From Butyrivibrio sp. AC2005 (GTDB lineage Bacteria; Bacillota; Clostridia; Lachnospirales; Lachnospiraceae), in the NCBI RefSeq assembly GCF_000424145.1, contig NZ_KE384137.1, forward strand, positions 1 through 64,000: DNA of 64,000 nucleotides, read 5' to 3'. Positions 1-8,633 of this stretch are shown one piece after another. The position numbers and the translations under genes were made by a program. The notes under the pieces were generated by a model, which saw nothing but the letters and a program-made list of their open reading frames with translations, searched no databases and was not told the origin of the DNA. Numbering within the stretch: position 1 is the stretch's first letter; every line of letters begins with the position of its first letter.

Positions 1-255
1 CAAGAGCTGTAGCTGGCGGTGGTATTTTCCCTAGGGCTTGACCCTGTTTAGGAGCTTTGCTGGCACTTGGTGTATGAATTGGCTGGACGAAGGAAGTTGG
101 GACACGATCCCTTTAGACACGGAAGGTTAGCCATCATAGTTGATCAAAGGAGAAATGGCCTTTATAGAGCAAACAAGAGGATGCTTTATTAGTGCTACCT
201 GAAATCGGCTATTCAGTACAAGATACTATGACAATTCATCACCTTTGGCTCTTGT
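1..255 (+). ncRNA. Structured non-coding RNA, family not identified (5' end probably just outside window)
   Basis: This 255-base stretch carries no plausible reading frame but has paired ends: CAAGAGC (1-7) is complementary to GCTCTTG (248-254). Inside are GGG (34-36)/CCC (42-44) nested in CCTA (30-33)/TAGG (49-52), GGGA (99-102)/TCCC (108-111) and GCCAT (130-134)/ATGGC (155-159). A short T run follows the closing helix, so the 3' end may be at about 258. I see no T-box core, no RNase P GGAAAGTCC motif, no SRP GGAAGCAGC motif and no tmRNA features. A raiA-type clostridial RNA is one candidate by size and closing stem, but I cannot confirm it from memory. Strand is assumed from the T run and the direction of pheS. 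Confidence 0.5.
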
Positions 256-274
256 TTTGAGGAATAACAAAATC

Positions 275-310
275 GTCAAAGCCAGTAAAAATCGTATTTT
301 CAGGCTTGAC
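275..310 (+). promoter_or_regulatory. Leader hairpin immediately upstream of pheS
   Basis: GTCAAAGCC (275-283) pairs with GGCTTGAC (303-310) with one bulged A, and an inner AAAAT (288-292)/ATTTT (296-300) helix closes on CGT. The pheS ribosome site (AGGAAGG, 316-322) begins six bases later. No U tract follows, so it is not an intrinsic terminator as written. It could be a leader structure or an RNase barrier; function is unknown. Confidence 0.45.
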
Positions 311-327
311 AGAATAGGAAGGTAAAC

Positions 328-1350
328 ATGATAAAAGAGCAATTAGAAAAAATCAGGGAAAATGCGTTAAAGCAGATAGGCGATACAGATGGCCTTGATA
401 TGCTTAATGAAATCCGTGTAAATTTCCTTGGTAAAAAAGGTGAACTTACAAGTATTTTAAAGAGTATGAAAGAGGTTGCACCTGAGGACAGACCTAAGGT
501 TGGTCAGATGGTTAACGAGGTTCGTGAGGAAATCGAAAAGAACCTTGAGGCTACAAAGAAAAAGATGGAGGCAGCTGTCAGAGAGGCTAAGCTTGCCAGT
601 GAAACTATTGATGTTACACTTCCTGCAAAGAAAAATAATGTAGGACATCGTCATCCTAATACCATAACCCTCGAGGATGTTGAGAATGTATTTATCGGTA
701 TGGGTTATGAAGTTGCCGAAGGTCCTGAGGTAGAAAAGGACTATTACAATTTTGAGGCATTAAATATTCCTGCAGATCATCCGGCTAAGGATGAACAGGA
801 TACATTCTATATAAGCGGAGATCTTCTCCTTCGTACACAGACTTCTTCAACTCAGGTTCATGAGATGGAGAAAGGAAAGCTTCCTATTAAGATGATAGCT
901 CCCGGTCGTGTATTCAGAGCAGATGAGGTTGATGCTACACACAGCCCCAGCTTCCATCAGATTGAGGGACTTGTTATTGACAAGGGAATTACTTTTGCTG
1001 ATCTTAAGGGAACTCTTGCTGAGTTTGCAAAGGAAATATTCGGTGAGGATGTTAAGGTTAAGTTCAGACCTCATCACTTCCCGTTCACTGAGCCTTCAGC
1101 TGAGATGGATGTAAGCTGCTTTAAGTGCGGCGGAAAGGGCTGCCGCTTCTGTAAGGGTGAGGGATGGATTGAGATCCTTGGCTGCGGAATGGTTCACCCC
1201 CATGTTCTTGAGATGAGCGGTATTGATCCTAACGAGTATACAGGCTTTGCATTCGGACTTGGACTTGAGAGAATCGCAGTTCTGAAATACGAAATTGACG
1301 ACATGCGACTTCTGTACGAGAACGACATACGATTCTTAGAACAATTCTAA
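328..1350 (+). CDS. pheS: Phenylalanine--tRNA ligase alpha subunit
   Basis: Catalytic subunit of the cytoplasmic (alpha-beta)2 PheRS, which charges tRNA-Phe with phenylalanine using ATP. The 340-residue length is normal. Residues 1-90 form the helical arm that contacts tRNA. The class II core follows, with motif 2 around residue 193 ([10 protein letters not shown]), a Cys-rich loop near 265 (CFKCGGKGC) and motif 3 GLGLERI near 310. The ATG is preceded by AGGAAGG with five bases between. pheT follows 308 bases downstream, separated by an unusual repeat array. No T-box motif is visible upstream, although many Firmicutes pheST operons have one. Confidence 0.97.
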   Translation: MIKEQLEKIRENALKQIGDTDGLDMLNEIRVNFLGKKGELTSILKSMKEVAPEDRPKVGQMVNEVREEIEKNLEATKKKMEAAVREAKLASETIDVTLPAKKNNVGHRHPNTITLEDVENVFIGMGYEVAEGPEVEKDYYNFEALNIPADHPAKDEQDTFYISGDLLLRTQTSSTQVHEMEKGKLPIKMIAPGRVFRADEVDATHSPSFHQIEGLVIDKGITFADLKGTLAEFAKEIFGEDVKVKFRPHHFPFTEPSAEMDVSCFKCGGKGCRFCKGEGWIEILGCGMVHPHVLEMSGIDPNEYTGFAFGLGLERIAVLKYEIDDMRLLYENDIRFLEQF

Positions 1351-1353
1351 AGA

Positions 1354-1580
1354 CTTTTCCATTAGGGAGGAGCCAATACAAAAAGGCTTTTCCATTAGGG
1401 AGGAGCCAATACAAAAAGGCTTTTCCATTAGGGAGGAGCAATACAAAAAGGCTTTTCCATTAGGGAGGAGCCAATACAAAAAGGCTTTTCCATTAGGGAG
1501 GAGCAATACAAAAAGGCTTTTCCATTAGGGAGGTGCCAATACAAAAAACTTTTCCATCAGGGGGAGGAACCAATATATGA
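1354..1580 (+). repeat. Seven-copy tandem repeat, 32-33 bp unit, each able to form a hairpin
   Basis: Units start at 1354, 1387, 1420, 1452, 1485, 1517 and 1549, so the period is 33 or 32 (copies with GAGCAAT lack one C of GAGCCAAT). In the standard unit GGCTTTTCC pairs with GGAGGAGCC around an ATTAG loop: nine pairs, two of them G.U. An A-rich spacer (AATACAAAAA) separates units. Each unit contains GGGAGGAG, a near-perfect anti-SD match. The last copy is degenerate. The array fills most of the pheS-pheT gap and no real gene overlaps it. It is not CRISPR-like because the spacers are the same. Confidence 0.9.
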
Positions 1581-1581
1581 A

Positions 1582-1630
1582 GCCTTCCCCCCCCTTGGGG
1601 GGAAGGTGGCGCGAAGCGCCGGATGAGGGG
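1582..1630 (+). repeat. REP-like palindromic element, copy 1
   Basis: Two adjacent hairpins: CCTTCCCC-type arm (from 1583) with GGGGAAGG (1599-1606), then GGCGC-GAA-GCGCC (1608-1620), then the conserved tail GGATGAGGGG (1621-1630). The same layout recurs at 5595-5639 (inverted), 5674-5771 and, decayed, at 46841-46868. A single hairpin copy is at 21044-21064. It lies 28 bases before the pheT start. Confidence 0.85.
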
Positions 1631-1658
1631 TATCATTTAAAGAAAGAGAGGTTGCGCT

Positions 1659-4079
1659 ATGGACGCAAATTTATCATGGATTAAAGCATACGTACCGGAT
1701 TTAAATGCAAGCGATCAGGAAATTCTTGATGCACTTACACTTTCCGGAACAAAGGGCGAGGGATTCCATCGTCTTGATAAGAACTTGGAGAAAATTGTTG
1801 TAGGTCAGATCGATAAGATCGAGCCCCATCCCGATGCAGATAAACTTGTTATCTGCCAGGTAAATATCGGTACTGAGATGATTCAGATTGTTACCGGTGC
1901 TAAGAACATGAAGGAAGGGGATAAGGTTCCGGTTGTACTTGACGGCGGAAGAGTTGCAGGCGGTCATGACGGAAGCCCGAATCCCGAGGAAGGAATTAAG
2001 ATTAAAGCTGGTAAGCTTCGCGGAGTTCCCAGTGCAGGTATGATGTGCTCTATTGAGGAGCTCGGTTCATCTAAGGACTTCTATCCAGATGCACCTGAGG
2101 ACGGACTTTATATTCTTCCTGAGGATACAGAGGTTGGAGCTGATGCAGTAGAGGTACTTGGACTTCACGATACTGTATTTGAGTTCGAAGTAACAAGTAA
2201 CCGTGTTGATTGCTACAGCATTCTTGGCATTGCAAGAGAAGCTGCTGCAACCTTTAAGCTTCCTTTCAAGGCTCCTGAGGTAAAGGTAGAGGAGACTGAT
2301 GAAAAGGCTTCTGATTATATTTCAGTTGAGATTAAGGATGCTGACCTTTGCTCACGCTATTGCGCAAGAGTCTGCACAGATATAAAGGTCGGACCTTCAC
2401 CTGAGTGGATGCAGAGAAGACTTGCAGCAAACGGCGTAAGACCTATCAATAATATCGTTGATATTACAAACTATGTAATGCTTGAATATGGTCAGCCTAT
2501 GCATGCATTTGACCTTTCTACAATAGCTGGAAATAAAATTGTCGTTAAGCGTGCTAAGGACGGAGAGAAGTTTGTTACTCTTGATGGTCAGGAGAGAAAT
2601 CTTGACAGCGAGGTAATCATGATCTGTGATGGCGAGAAGGAAGTCGCTATAGGTGGTATCATGGGCGGTGAGAATTCCATGATCACAGAGGATGCCAAGA
2701 CAGTTCTTTTTGAGGCTGCTACCTTTAACGGCCCTAACATCCGTAAGAGCGCAAAGAGAATCGGCCTTCGTACAGATGCTTCAGGCTTCTTTGAAAAAGG
2801 ACTTGATCCCAATAATGCTGAGGATGCTATCAATCGTGCATGTCAGCTTATTAATGAGCTTGGCTGTGGTAAGGTTACAGCAGGAATGGTTGAAGCAAAA
2901 TCACCTATAAAGCCGCTCAACAGAATTAAGTTTGAGCCTGATAGAATAAATGCACTTCTCGGAACAGATATCGACAGACAGACAATGCTTGATATTTTTG
3001 CAAGAGAAGAGCTAACCTATGATGAAGCTGCAAATGAAATAGTTGTGCCCAGCTTCAGACAGGACCTGATTGGTATGTGTGATATTGCTGAGGAAGTTGC
3101 AAGATTCTATGGTTATGACAAGATACCATCAACACTTCCTAAGAACGCGCCTACAACAGGAAAGCTTACTTTCAAGATGACAGTTGAGAAGACTGCAAGA
3201 GAGGTTGCCCAGTTCTGCGGATTCTCACAGGCTTATGGTTACTCCTTTGAGAGCCCTAAGGTATTTGACAAGCTTCTTTTACCTGAGGATGCACCTGAGA
3301 GAAATGCGATTAAGATTTCGAATCCTTTAGGTGAAGACTTCTCAATAATGAGAACAGTTCCGCTTAATGTTATACTTACAAGTCTTGCAACAAACTACAA
3401 ACGTAGAAATAAGGATGTTAAGCTCTATGAGATAGCTAATATTTATATTGCAAAGGAGCTTCCTTTAACAGAGCTTCCTGATGAGAGATCACAGTTTGTT
3501 CTTGGCTTCTATGGTGATGGCGACTTCTTCACCATGAAGGGCGCTGTAGAAGAGTTCCTTGGACAGATTGGTATGGCTGATGAACTTGAATATGATGCAA
3601 AGGCTGGAAAACCCTTCCTTCATCCCGGACGTCAGGCACTTGTTTCCTTCAAGGGCGAGGTTATCGGATATCTTGGTGAGATTCATCCTGAAGTACTTGA
3701 TAACTACGGAATCGGAACAAGAGCATATGTTGCAGTTCTTGACCTTCCCGCAATTGTTCCTCATGCAAGCTACATGCGTGTATATACAGGAATTGCTAAG
3801 TTCCCTGCTGTTACAAGAGATATCAGTATGGTAGTTCCTACAGATGTTACAGCCGGCGATATCGAGAAGATGATTAAGCAGCGTGGCGGTAAGAAGCTTG
3901 AAAAGCTTGAACTTTTCGACATCTATGAAGGGGCACAGATTGAGAAGGGCTTTAAGTCAATGGCATACTCACTTGCATTCAGAGACAAGGAAAAGACTCT
4001 TGCCGATGATGAAGTAAACGGGGCTATGAAGAAGATTTTGAATGGTCTTGAAAGCCTTAATATTTCACTTAGAAGTTAA
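1659..4079 (+). CDS. pheT: Phenylalanine--tRNA ligase beta subunit
   Basis: Editing and tRNA-recognition subunit of PheRS. At 806 residues it has the full bacterial layout: an EMAP/OB-fold tRNA-binding domain (about 39-153), the B3/B4 editing domain that removes mischarged Tyr (about 210-385), the B5 domain, a catalytic-like core that lacks class II catalytic residues in this family, and the C-terminal anticodon-binding FDX-ACB domain starting near 714 (FPAVTRDISMVV). AGAGAGG about eight bases before the ATG is the ribosome site. It is co-directional with pheS and presumably co-transcribed through the repeat array. A peptidase gene starts 11 bases after its stop. Confidence 0.97.
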   Translation: MDANLSWIKAYVPDLNASDQEILDALTLSGTKGEGFHRLDKNLEKIVVGQIDKIEPHPDADKLVICQVNIGTEMIQIVTGAKNMKEGDKVPVVLDGGRVAGGHDGSPNPEEGIKIKAGKLRGVPSAGMMCSIEELGSSKDFYPDAPEDGLYILPEDTEVGADAVEVLGLHDTVFEFEVTSNRVDCYSILGIAREAAATFKLPFKAPEVKVEETDEKASDYISVEIKDADLCSRYCARVCTDIKVGPSPEWMQRRLAANGVRPINNIVDITNYVMLEYGQPMHAFDLSTIAGNKIVVKRAKDGEKFVTLDGQERNLDSEVIMICDGEKEVAIGGIMGGENSMITEDAKTVLFEAATFNGPNIRKSAKRIGLRTDASGFFEKGLDPNNAEDAINRACQLINELGCGKVTAGMVEAKSPIKPLNRIKFEPDRINALLGTDIDRQTMLDIFAREELTYDEAANEIVVPSFRQDLIGMCDIAEEVARFYGYDKIPSTLPKNAPTTGKLTFKMTVEKTAREVAQFCGFSQAYGYSFESPKVFDKLLLPEDAPERNAIKISNPLGEDFSIMRTVPLNVILTSLATNYKRRNKDVKLYEIANIYIAKELPLTELPDERSQFVLGFYGDGDFFTMKGAVEEFLGQIGMADELEYDAKAGKPFLHPGRQALVSFKGEVIGYLGEIHPEVLDNYGIGTRAYVAVLDLPAIVPHASYMRVYTGIAKFPAVTRDISMVVPTDVTAGDIEKMIKQRGGKKLEKLELFDIYEGAQIEKGFKSMAYSLAFRDKEKTLADDEVNGAMKKILNGLESLNISLRS

Positions 4080-4090
4080 GGAGCAATAAT

Positions 4091-5587
4091 ATGAAAAGAA
4101 CTAACGTATGGACAAAATATACTGCAAAGCAGTTAAAGGAATTAGAGTCATTTACTGACAGCTATAAAGCTTTCCTTGATAGCGCCAAGACAGAGCGCGA
4201 AGCTATCGATACAATCGTAAATGAGATCGAGGAAAAGGGTTATAGAGAGCTCAATACTCTTATTGGCACAAACACAAAGCTCAGGAAGGGTGATAAGGTA
4301 TACAGCGTTTGGATGAACAAGTCAATTGTTATGTTCCAGATCGGTTCAGAGCCCTTCGAAAACGGTATGAACATTCTTGGTGCTCATATCGACTCACCCA
4401 GAATGGATGTTAAGCAGAATCCTCTTTACGAGGACACAAACATCGCTTACCTTGATACTCATTACTATGGTGGAATCAAGAAATATCTCTATGTAACAAT
4501 TCCGCTTTCCATTCATGGTGTTGTAGTTAAGAAGGATGGCACTACAGTACAGCTTAATGTAGGTGAGGATGAGGACGATCCGGTATTCTTCATAAGTGAT
4601 CTTCTTATTCACCTTTCAGCTGATCTTATGGGCAAGAAGGCATCCAATGTTGTAGAGGGAGAAGCACTTGACCTGGTTGTTGGAAGCAGACCCTTCGTAA
4701 TCGAAAGTGATGAAAAGAAGAAGGCAGACAAGAGAAATGACAAGCTTACAGAAGGTCAGCAGTATGCTGTATCTTATGAGAAGGCTGTAAAGGATGAAAG
4801 CGGTAAGGTAAGTGACGCTGTTAAGCGCGGCGTTCTTGGTATTCTATATGATCTTTACGGTATTGAGGAGGAAGACTTCCTTTCAGCAGAGCTTGAGATA
4901 GTACCTGCAGGTAAGGCAAGAGATGCAGGCTTTGACCGTTCCATGATACTTGCATATGGTCAGGATGACAGAGTATGTGCATACCCTTCAATGGAAGCGC
5001 TTTTAGATGTTAAGAATCTTAAGAGAACAGGCTGCTGCATCCTTGTTGATAAGGAAGAAATCGGTAGCGTAGGTGCTACAGGTATGCAGAGTAAGTTCTT
5101 TGAGAATGCTGTAGCAGAGCTTATGAATCTCTGCGGTGATTACAGTGAGCTTAAGCTCAGAAGATGCCTTGCTAATTCATGCATGCTTTCATCTGATGTT
5201 AATGCTGCTTTTGATCCGCTTTATGCAGGACAGTTTGAGAAGAAGAATGCATCGCTGCTTGGATATGGCCCTGTATTCAGTAAGTTCACAGGAAGCCGCG
5301 GAAAGTCAGGCTCCAATGATGCCAATGCTGAGTATATTGCACATCTCAGAAGTATCTTTGAAGAGGATGACGTAGAATTCCAGATGGCTGAGCTCGGTAA
5401 GGTAGATGTAGGCGGCGGCGGAACAATCGCTTACATTCTCGCACTTTATGGAATGAATGTTATCGATAGCGGCGTTGCAGTTCTTAACATGCACGCACCT
5501 TACGAAGCTACTTCCAAGGCAGATGTATATGAGGCATACAGAGGATATAAGACATTCCTCAATAAAGCCAGCCTGACAAACATGTGA
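4091..5587 (+). CDS. M18 family metallo-aminopeptidase
   Basis: Predicted cytosolic di-zinc aminopeptidase removing N-terminal residues from peptides. The 498-residue length fits the M18 (aspartyl aminopeptidase-like) family. Metal and catalytic signatures are in order: HIDSPR near residue 98, GQDDRV near 290, KEEIGSVGATG near 321 and a late His in NMHAPYEATSK near 468. The start codon lies 11 bases after pheT with GGAG in the gap, so it probably belongs to the pheST transcript. Substrate preference cannot be read from the sequence. After it come two REP-like elements in opposite orientation. Confidence 0.9.
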   Translation: MKRTNVWTKYTAKQLKELESFTDSYKAFLDSAKTEREAIDTIVNEIEEKGYRELNTLIGTNTKLRKGDKVYSVWMNKSIVMFQIGSEPFENGMNILGAHIDSPRMDVKQNPLYEDTNIAYLDTHYYGGIKKYLYVTIPLSIHGVVVKKDGTTVQLNVGEDEDDPVFFISDLLIHLSADLMGKKASNVVEGEALDLVVGSRPFVIESDEKKKADKRNDKLTEGQQYAVSYEKAVKDESGKVSDAVKRGVLGILYDLYGIEEEDFLSAELEIVPAGKARDAGFDRSMILAYGQDDRVCAYPSMEALLDVKNLKRTGCCILVDKEEIGSVGATGMQSKFFENAVAELMNLCGDYSELKLRRCLANSCMLSSDVNAAFDPLYAGQFEKKNASLLGYGPVFSKFTGSRGKSGSNDANAEYIAHLRSIFEEDDVEFQMAELGKVDVGGGGTIAYILALYGMNVIDSGVAVLNMHAPYEATSKADVYEAYRGYKTFLNKASLTNM

Positions 5588-5594
5588 TTTTTAG

Positions 5595-5639
5595 CCCTCA
5601 TCCGGCGCTTCGCGCCACCTTCCCCCAGAGGGGGAAGGC
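5595..5639 (-). repeat. REP-like palindromic element, copy 2 (inverted)
   Basis: On the minus strand this reads CCTTCCCCC-TCT-GGGGGAAGG, then GGCGC-GAA-GCGCC, then GGATGAGGG, matching copy 1 almost exactly. It starts eight bases after the stop of the M18 peptidase gene, faces copy 3 and may act as a transcript-end hairpin. Confidence 0.85.
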
Positions 5640-5673
5640 ACTAGAAAAACAAACTTTTGAGCTTGTTATAAAA

Positions 5674-5771
5674 GCCTTCCCCTTGGGGGCGCAAATCGTC
5701 CGGGGGACGATTGCTCTGCGCCGACCGAAGCGGAGCGAAGACAGGTGTCAGCGAAGCTGACGGATGAGGGG
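5674..5771 (+). repeat. REP-like element, copy 3, enlarged with extra nested hairpins
   Basis: Begins GCCTTCCCCTTGGGGG like the other copies, then carries an insert with its own nested pairing: GCGCA...TGCGC around ATCGTCC-GGG-GGACGAT. It ends with GTCAGC-GAA-GCTGAC and GGATGAGGGG. The terminal hairpin has different bases from copy 1 but keeps the GAA loop and full pairing, so the structure is conserved. The tail ends 15 bases before the queA start codon. Confidence 0.8.
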
Positions 5772-5786
5772 AATTAGGAGTAAAAT

Positions 5787-6863
5787 TTGAGCAATACAGA
5801 AATAGATGTGGAGGCTACTGTAGGCCTTCGCACCAGCGATTATTATTTTGATCTTCCCGAGGAGCTTATTGCGCAGGATCCGCTTCCTGCCCGCGACGAT
5901 GCTAAGCTCCTTGTAATGAACAAGAACACGGGTAAGATATCACACAAGATTTTTCATGATATCATCGACTACCTTGTGCCAGGGGACTGCCTTGTTTTAA
6001 ATGACACGAAGGTTATTCCCGCAAGACTTCTTGGAACCAAGAAGGATACTGGTGCAGCGGTAGAGATACTTCTTCTGAAAAGAAGAGAGAATGATATCTG
6101 GGAAACCCTTGTAAAACCCGGCAAAAAACTTCGCCCCGGTGCTGAAGTAACCTTTGGAGAAGGCCTTTTAAATGCAAAAATCCTTGATATTGTTGAAGAA
6201 GGAAACCGTCTTGTTCAGTTTTCTTATGAAGGTATTTTTGAAGAGGTTCTTGATAAGCTTGGAGAGATGCCGCTTCCGCCTTATATTACTCATAAACTTC
6301 AGGACAAGAATATGTATCAGACAGTTTATGCGAAGTATGAGGGATCAGCAGCAGCGCCTACAGCCGGACTTCATTTTACTCAGGAACTTTTGCAGAAGAT
6401 TCAGGACAAAGGAATAGAACTTGCATATGTCACCCTTCATGTAGGACTTGGTACATTCAGACCGGTTAAGGTTACAAATGTTTTAGAGCATCATATGCAC
6501 ACGGAGTGGTATCAGGTTAATAAAGAAGCTGCTGACAAAATCAATAAGGCAAAAGAGAGCGGCCATCGCGTTATATGTGTAGGTACAACAAGCTGCAGGA
6601 CTATTGAAAGTGCTGCGGATGAAAACGGACATATTGAACCCTGCGCAGATAATACATCAATCTTTATATATCCGGGATATAAGTTTAAGGTTACAGATTG
6701 TCTTATTACAAATTTTCATCTTCCGGAATCAACTCTTGTCATGCTGGTTTCAGCTCTTGCCGGTAGAGAAAACGTATTAAATGCATATAAAGAGGCTATA
6801 GAAAAACGCTACAGATTCTTCAGCTTTGGCGATGCATGTTTCTTTACGGATGACGAGATTTAG
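5787..6863 (+). CDS. queA: tRNA preQ1(34) S-adenosylmethionine ribosyltransferase-isomerase
   Basis: Adds the ribosyl part of SAM to 7-aminomethyl-7-deazaguanine at tRNA position 34 and isomerises it to epoxyqueuosine, the penultimate step of queuosine synthesis. The 358-residue length is normal. Family blocks present are [12 protein letters not shown] at the N-terminus, TAGLHFT near 190, [10 protein letters not shown] near 266 and [15 protein letters not shown] near 305. The start is a TTG with TAGGAG six bases upstream; no ATG nearby fits as well. The ribosome site directly abuts the tail of REP-like copy 3, which may affect expression. No other queuosine gene is in the window. Confidence 0.95.
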   Translation: MSNTEIDVEATVGLRTSDYYFDLPEELIAQDPLPARDDAKLLVMNKNTGKISHKIFHDIIDYLVPGDCLVLNDTKVIPARLLGTKKDTGAAVEILLLKRRENDIWETLVKPGKKLRPGAEVTFGEGLLNAKILDIVEEGNRLVQFSYEGIFEEVLDKLGEMPLPPYITHKLQDKNMYQTVYAKYEGSAAAPTAGLHFTQELLQKIQDKGIELAYVTLHVGLGTFRPVKVTNVLEHHMHTEWYQVNKEAADKINKAKESGHRVICVGTTSCRTIESAADENGHIEPCADNTSIFIYPGYKFKVTDCLITNFHLPESTLVMLVSALAGRENVLNAYKEAIEKRYRFFSFGDACFFTDDEI

Positions 6864-6901
6864 TTTATATTATAATTACACTTTATATCGAGGGGGATAT
6901 T

Positions 6902-7246
6902 ATGGAAGAGAGAAGAAAATACAAAAGGCTTGACCTCGATGGTGAGCTTATTATGAACCCTATTGGTTCCAGTGCTGAGCCTGAAGCAGTTGCTATATCT
7001 GTGATAAACTGTTCCAGAGCTGGTATGGGATTTCAATCGGATCTGCAGCTTACTATGGGGGATAATTACGAGTGTAATCTTACTATCTGGACAAAAGAGG
7101 TTCTTCACGTTTTCATAAAAATCGTTAGAGGAACTGCCCTTGAAGATAGCTATGAATATGGAGCTATTTTTATTGGAATGCCCGAATACGACAGACAGAG
7201 AATCTCTGTTTATGAGACAGTACAGGATACACTGGAGGAAATGTAG
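6902..7246 (+). CDS. PilZ-domain c-di-GMP-binding protein
   Basis: Small cytosolic protein (114 residues) consisting of one PilZ domain. Both nucleotide-binding signatures are visible: RxxxR in RRKYKR (residues 4-9) and the D/N-x-S-x-x-G motif as NCSRAGMG. It should therefore bind cyclic di-GMP. AGGGGG precedes the ATG. The ugd gene starts 11 bases after its stop and the ugd ribosome site overlaps the stop codon region, so the two are almost certainly translated from one message. That suggests, without proving it, that c-di-GMP controls synthesis of a UDP-glucuronate-derived surface polysaccharide. No c-di-GMP riboswitch is seen upstream. Confidence 0.85.
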   Translation: MEERRKYKRLDLDGELIMNPIGSSAEPEAVAISVINCSRAGMGFQSDLQLTMGDNYECNLTIWTKEVLHVFIKIVRGTALEDSYEYGAIFIGMPEYDRQRISVYETVQDTLEEM

Positions 7247-7257
7247 AGGATTTTACC

Positions 7258-8508
7258 ATGCGTGATTTTAAAGACTTACAGATCGCGGTTGCAGGTGCCG
7301 GCTATGTCGGACTTTCAATCGCGACTTTGCTGTCACAGAAGCACAAAGTGACAGTTGTTGATGTTATTCCTGAGAAGGTTGATATGCTTAATAAAAGAGT
7401 TTCACCGATACAGGATGATTACATCGAAAAATATTTTGAGGAAAAAGAGCTTGATCTTAAAGCGACTACAGATGGTGCAGCTGCATATAAAGATGCTGAT
7501 TTTGTTGTAATCGCAGCACCTACAAATTATGACAGCAAGAAGAATTACTTTGATACCAGCGCTGTTGAAGCTGTTATCGAACTGGTAAAAAATGTCAATC
7601 CGAATGCTTACATGGTTATAAAGAGTACCATTCCCGTTGGATATACTACCAAAGTAAGAGAGAAGATGGGAACGGATAGGATTCTTTTTAGCCCTGAGTT
7701 CCTTAGGGAATCAAAAGCTCTTTATGATAACCTTTATCCAAGCCGTATTATTGTCGGCATGGATGAGAATGATAAGCAGCTTGTAGAGGCAGCGCATACC
7801 TTTGCTGATCTTTTAAAGGAAGGCGCATTAAAGGAAGATGTGGATGTCCTTTTCATGGGCTTTACAGAGGCTGAGGCTGTTAAGCTTTTTGCCAATACAT
7901 ATCTTGCATTAAGAGTGTCTTACTTTAATGAGCTTGATACTTATGCTGAGATGAAGAATCTGAATACCGATCAGATTATTAAAGGTGTATGCCTTGATCC
8001 GAGAGTCGGGGACTTTTATAATAATCCTTCTTTTGGATATGGCGGATACTGCCTGCCCAAGGATACAAAGCAGCTCCTTGCCAACTATTCAGATGTACCC
8101 GAGAACCTGATAGAAGCAATTGTTGAATCCAATAGAACACGTAAGGATTTCATTGCGGACAGAGTTCTTGAGATTGCCGGTGCTTATGGAAACAGCGAGT
8201 CCTATGATGCTAAGAAGGAGCATGAAGTTGTAATCGGAGTTTACAGACTTACAATGAAGAGTAATTCCGATAACTTCCGTCAGAGTAGCATTCAGGGAGT
8301 CATGAAGAGAATAAAGGCAAAGGGAGCAACAGTAATTATTTACGAGCCTTCTCTTGAAAATGGAACAACTTTCTTTGGCAGTCTTGTAGTGAATGATCTT
8401 GAAGAATTCAAGAAAAAGAGTGCAGCGATTATAGCTAACCGCTATGATTCATGCCTTGATGACGTATCGGATAAAGTATATTCAAGAGATATTTTCAGAA
8501 GAGATTAA
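7258..8508 (+). CDS. ugd: UDP-glucose 6-dehydrogenase (nucleotide-sugar dehydrogenase)
   Basis: NAD-dependent four-electron oxidation of a UDP-hexose, most likely UDP-glucose to UDP-glucuronate, a precursor for acidic cell-surface glycans. The Rossmann signature AGAGYVGLS is at residues 12-20. The catalytic Cys lies in [14 protein letters not shown] near residue 264. The C-terminus (YSRDIFRRD) resembles the short E. coli-type Ugd, and 416 residues is within range. It forms a two-gene unit with the PilZ gene and ends at a strong terminator. Related UDP-ManNAc dehydrogenases share the fold, so the exact sugar is inferred. Confidence 0.9.
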   Translation: MRDFKDLQIAVAGAGYVGLSIATLLSQKHKVTVVDVIPEKVDMLNKRVSPIQDDYIEKYFEEKELDLKATTDGAAAYKDADFVVIAAPTNYDSKKNYFDTSAVEAVIELVKNVNPNAYMVIKSTIPVGYTTKVREKMGTDRILFSPEFLRESKALYDNLYPSRIIVGMDENDKQLVEAAHTFADLLKEGALKEDVDVLFMGFTEAEAVKLFANTYLALRVSYFNELDTYAEMKNLNTDQIIKGVCLDPRVGDFYNNPSFGYGGYCLPKDTKQLLANYSDVPENLIEAIVESNRTRKDFIADRVLEIAGAYGNSESYDAKKEHEVVIGVYRLTMKSNSDNFRQSSIQGVMKRIKAKGATVIIYEPSLENGTTFFGSLVVNDLEEFKKKSAAIIANRYDSCLDDVSDKVYSRDIFRRD

Positions 8509-8520
8509 TATTAGTAAAAT

Positions 8521-8608
8521 GCCCACCATATATGTGTAAACAATTTTGCGTTCGTTAGCAGAGCTATAATCGCCTAAAATTGTAAACACATATATAGTGG
8601 GCTTTTTT
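8521..8608. terminator. Long-hairpin terminator between convergent ugd and aroA
   Basis: Arms 8521-8550 and 8571-8602 form a near-perfect inverted repeat of about 30 bp (GCCCAC...GTGGGC at the base) with a small AA/AA internal loop, followed on the plus strand by TTTTTT. On the minus strand the base of the stem is followed by only a short T-containing stretch, so it works best for ugd but may stop both directions. Confidence 0.85.
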
Positions 8609-8633
8609 ATCGGTACAAAGAACAATTTGCTTT

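Noticed and set aside
1..327. T-box leader, RNase P, SRP RNA or tmRNA upstream of pheS
   Set aside because: None of the core motifs (GGTGGNACCGCG, GGAAAGTCC, GGAAGCAGC, a CCA-ended tRNA-like domain) is present.
1229..1441. Minus-strand reading frame with repeated LLPNGKAF peptides
   Set aside because: It is only the translation of the tandem repeat and the pheS 3' end on the wrong strand.
1354..1580. CRISPR array
   Set aside because: Units are contiguous 32-33 bp repeats with identical A-rich joints and no unique spacers; no cas genes nearby.
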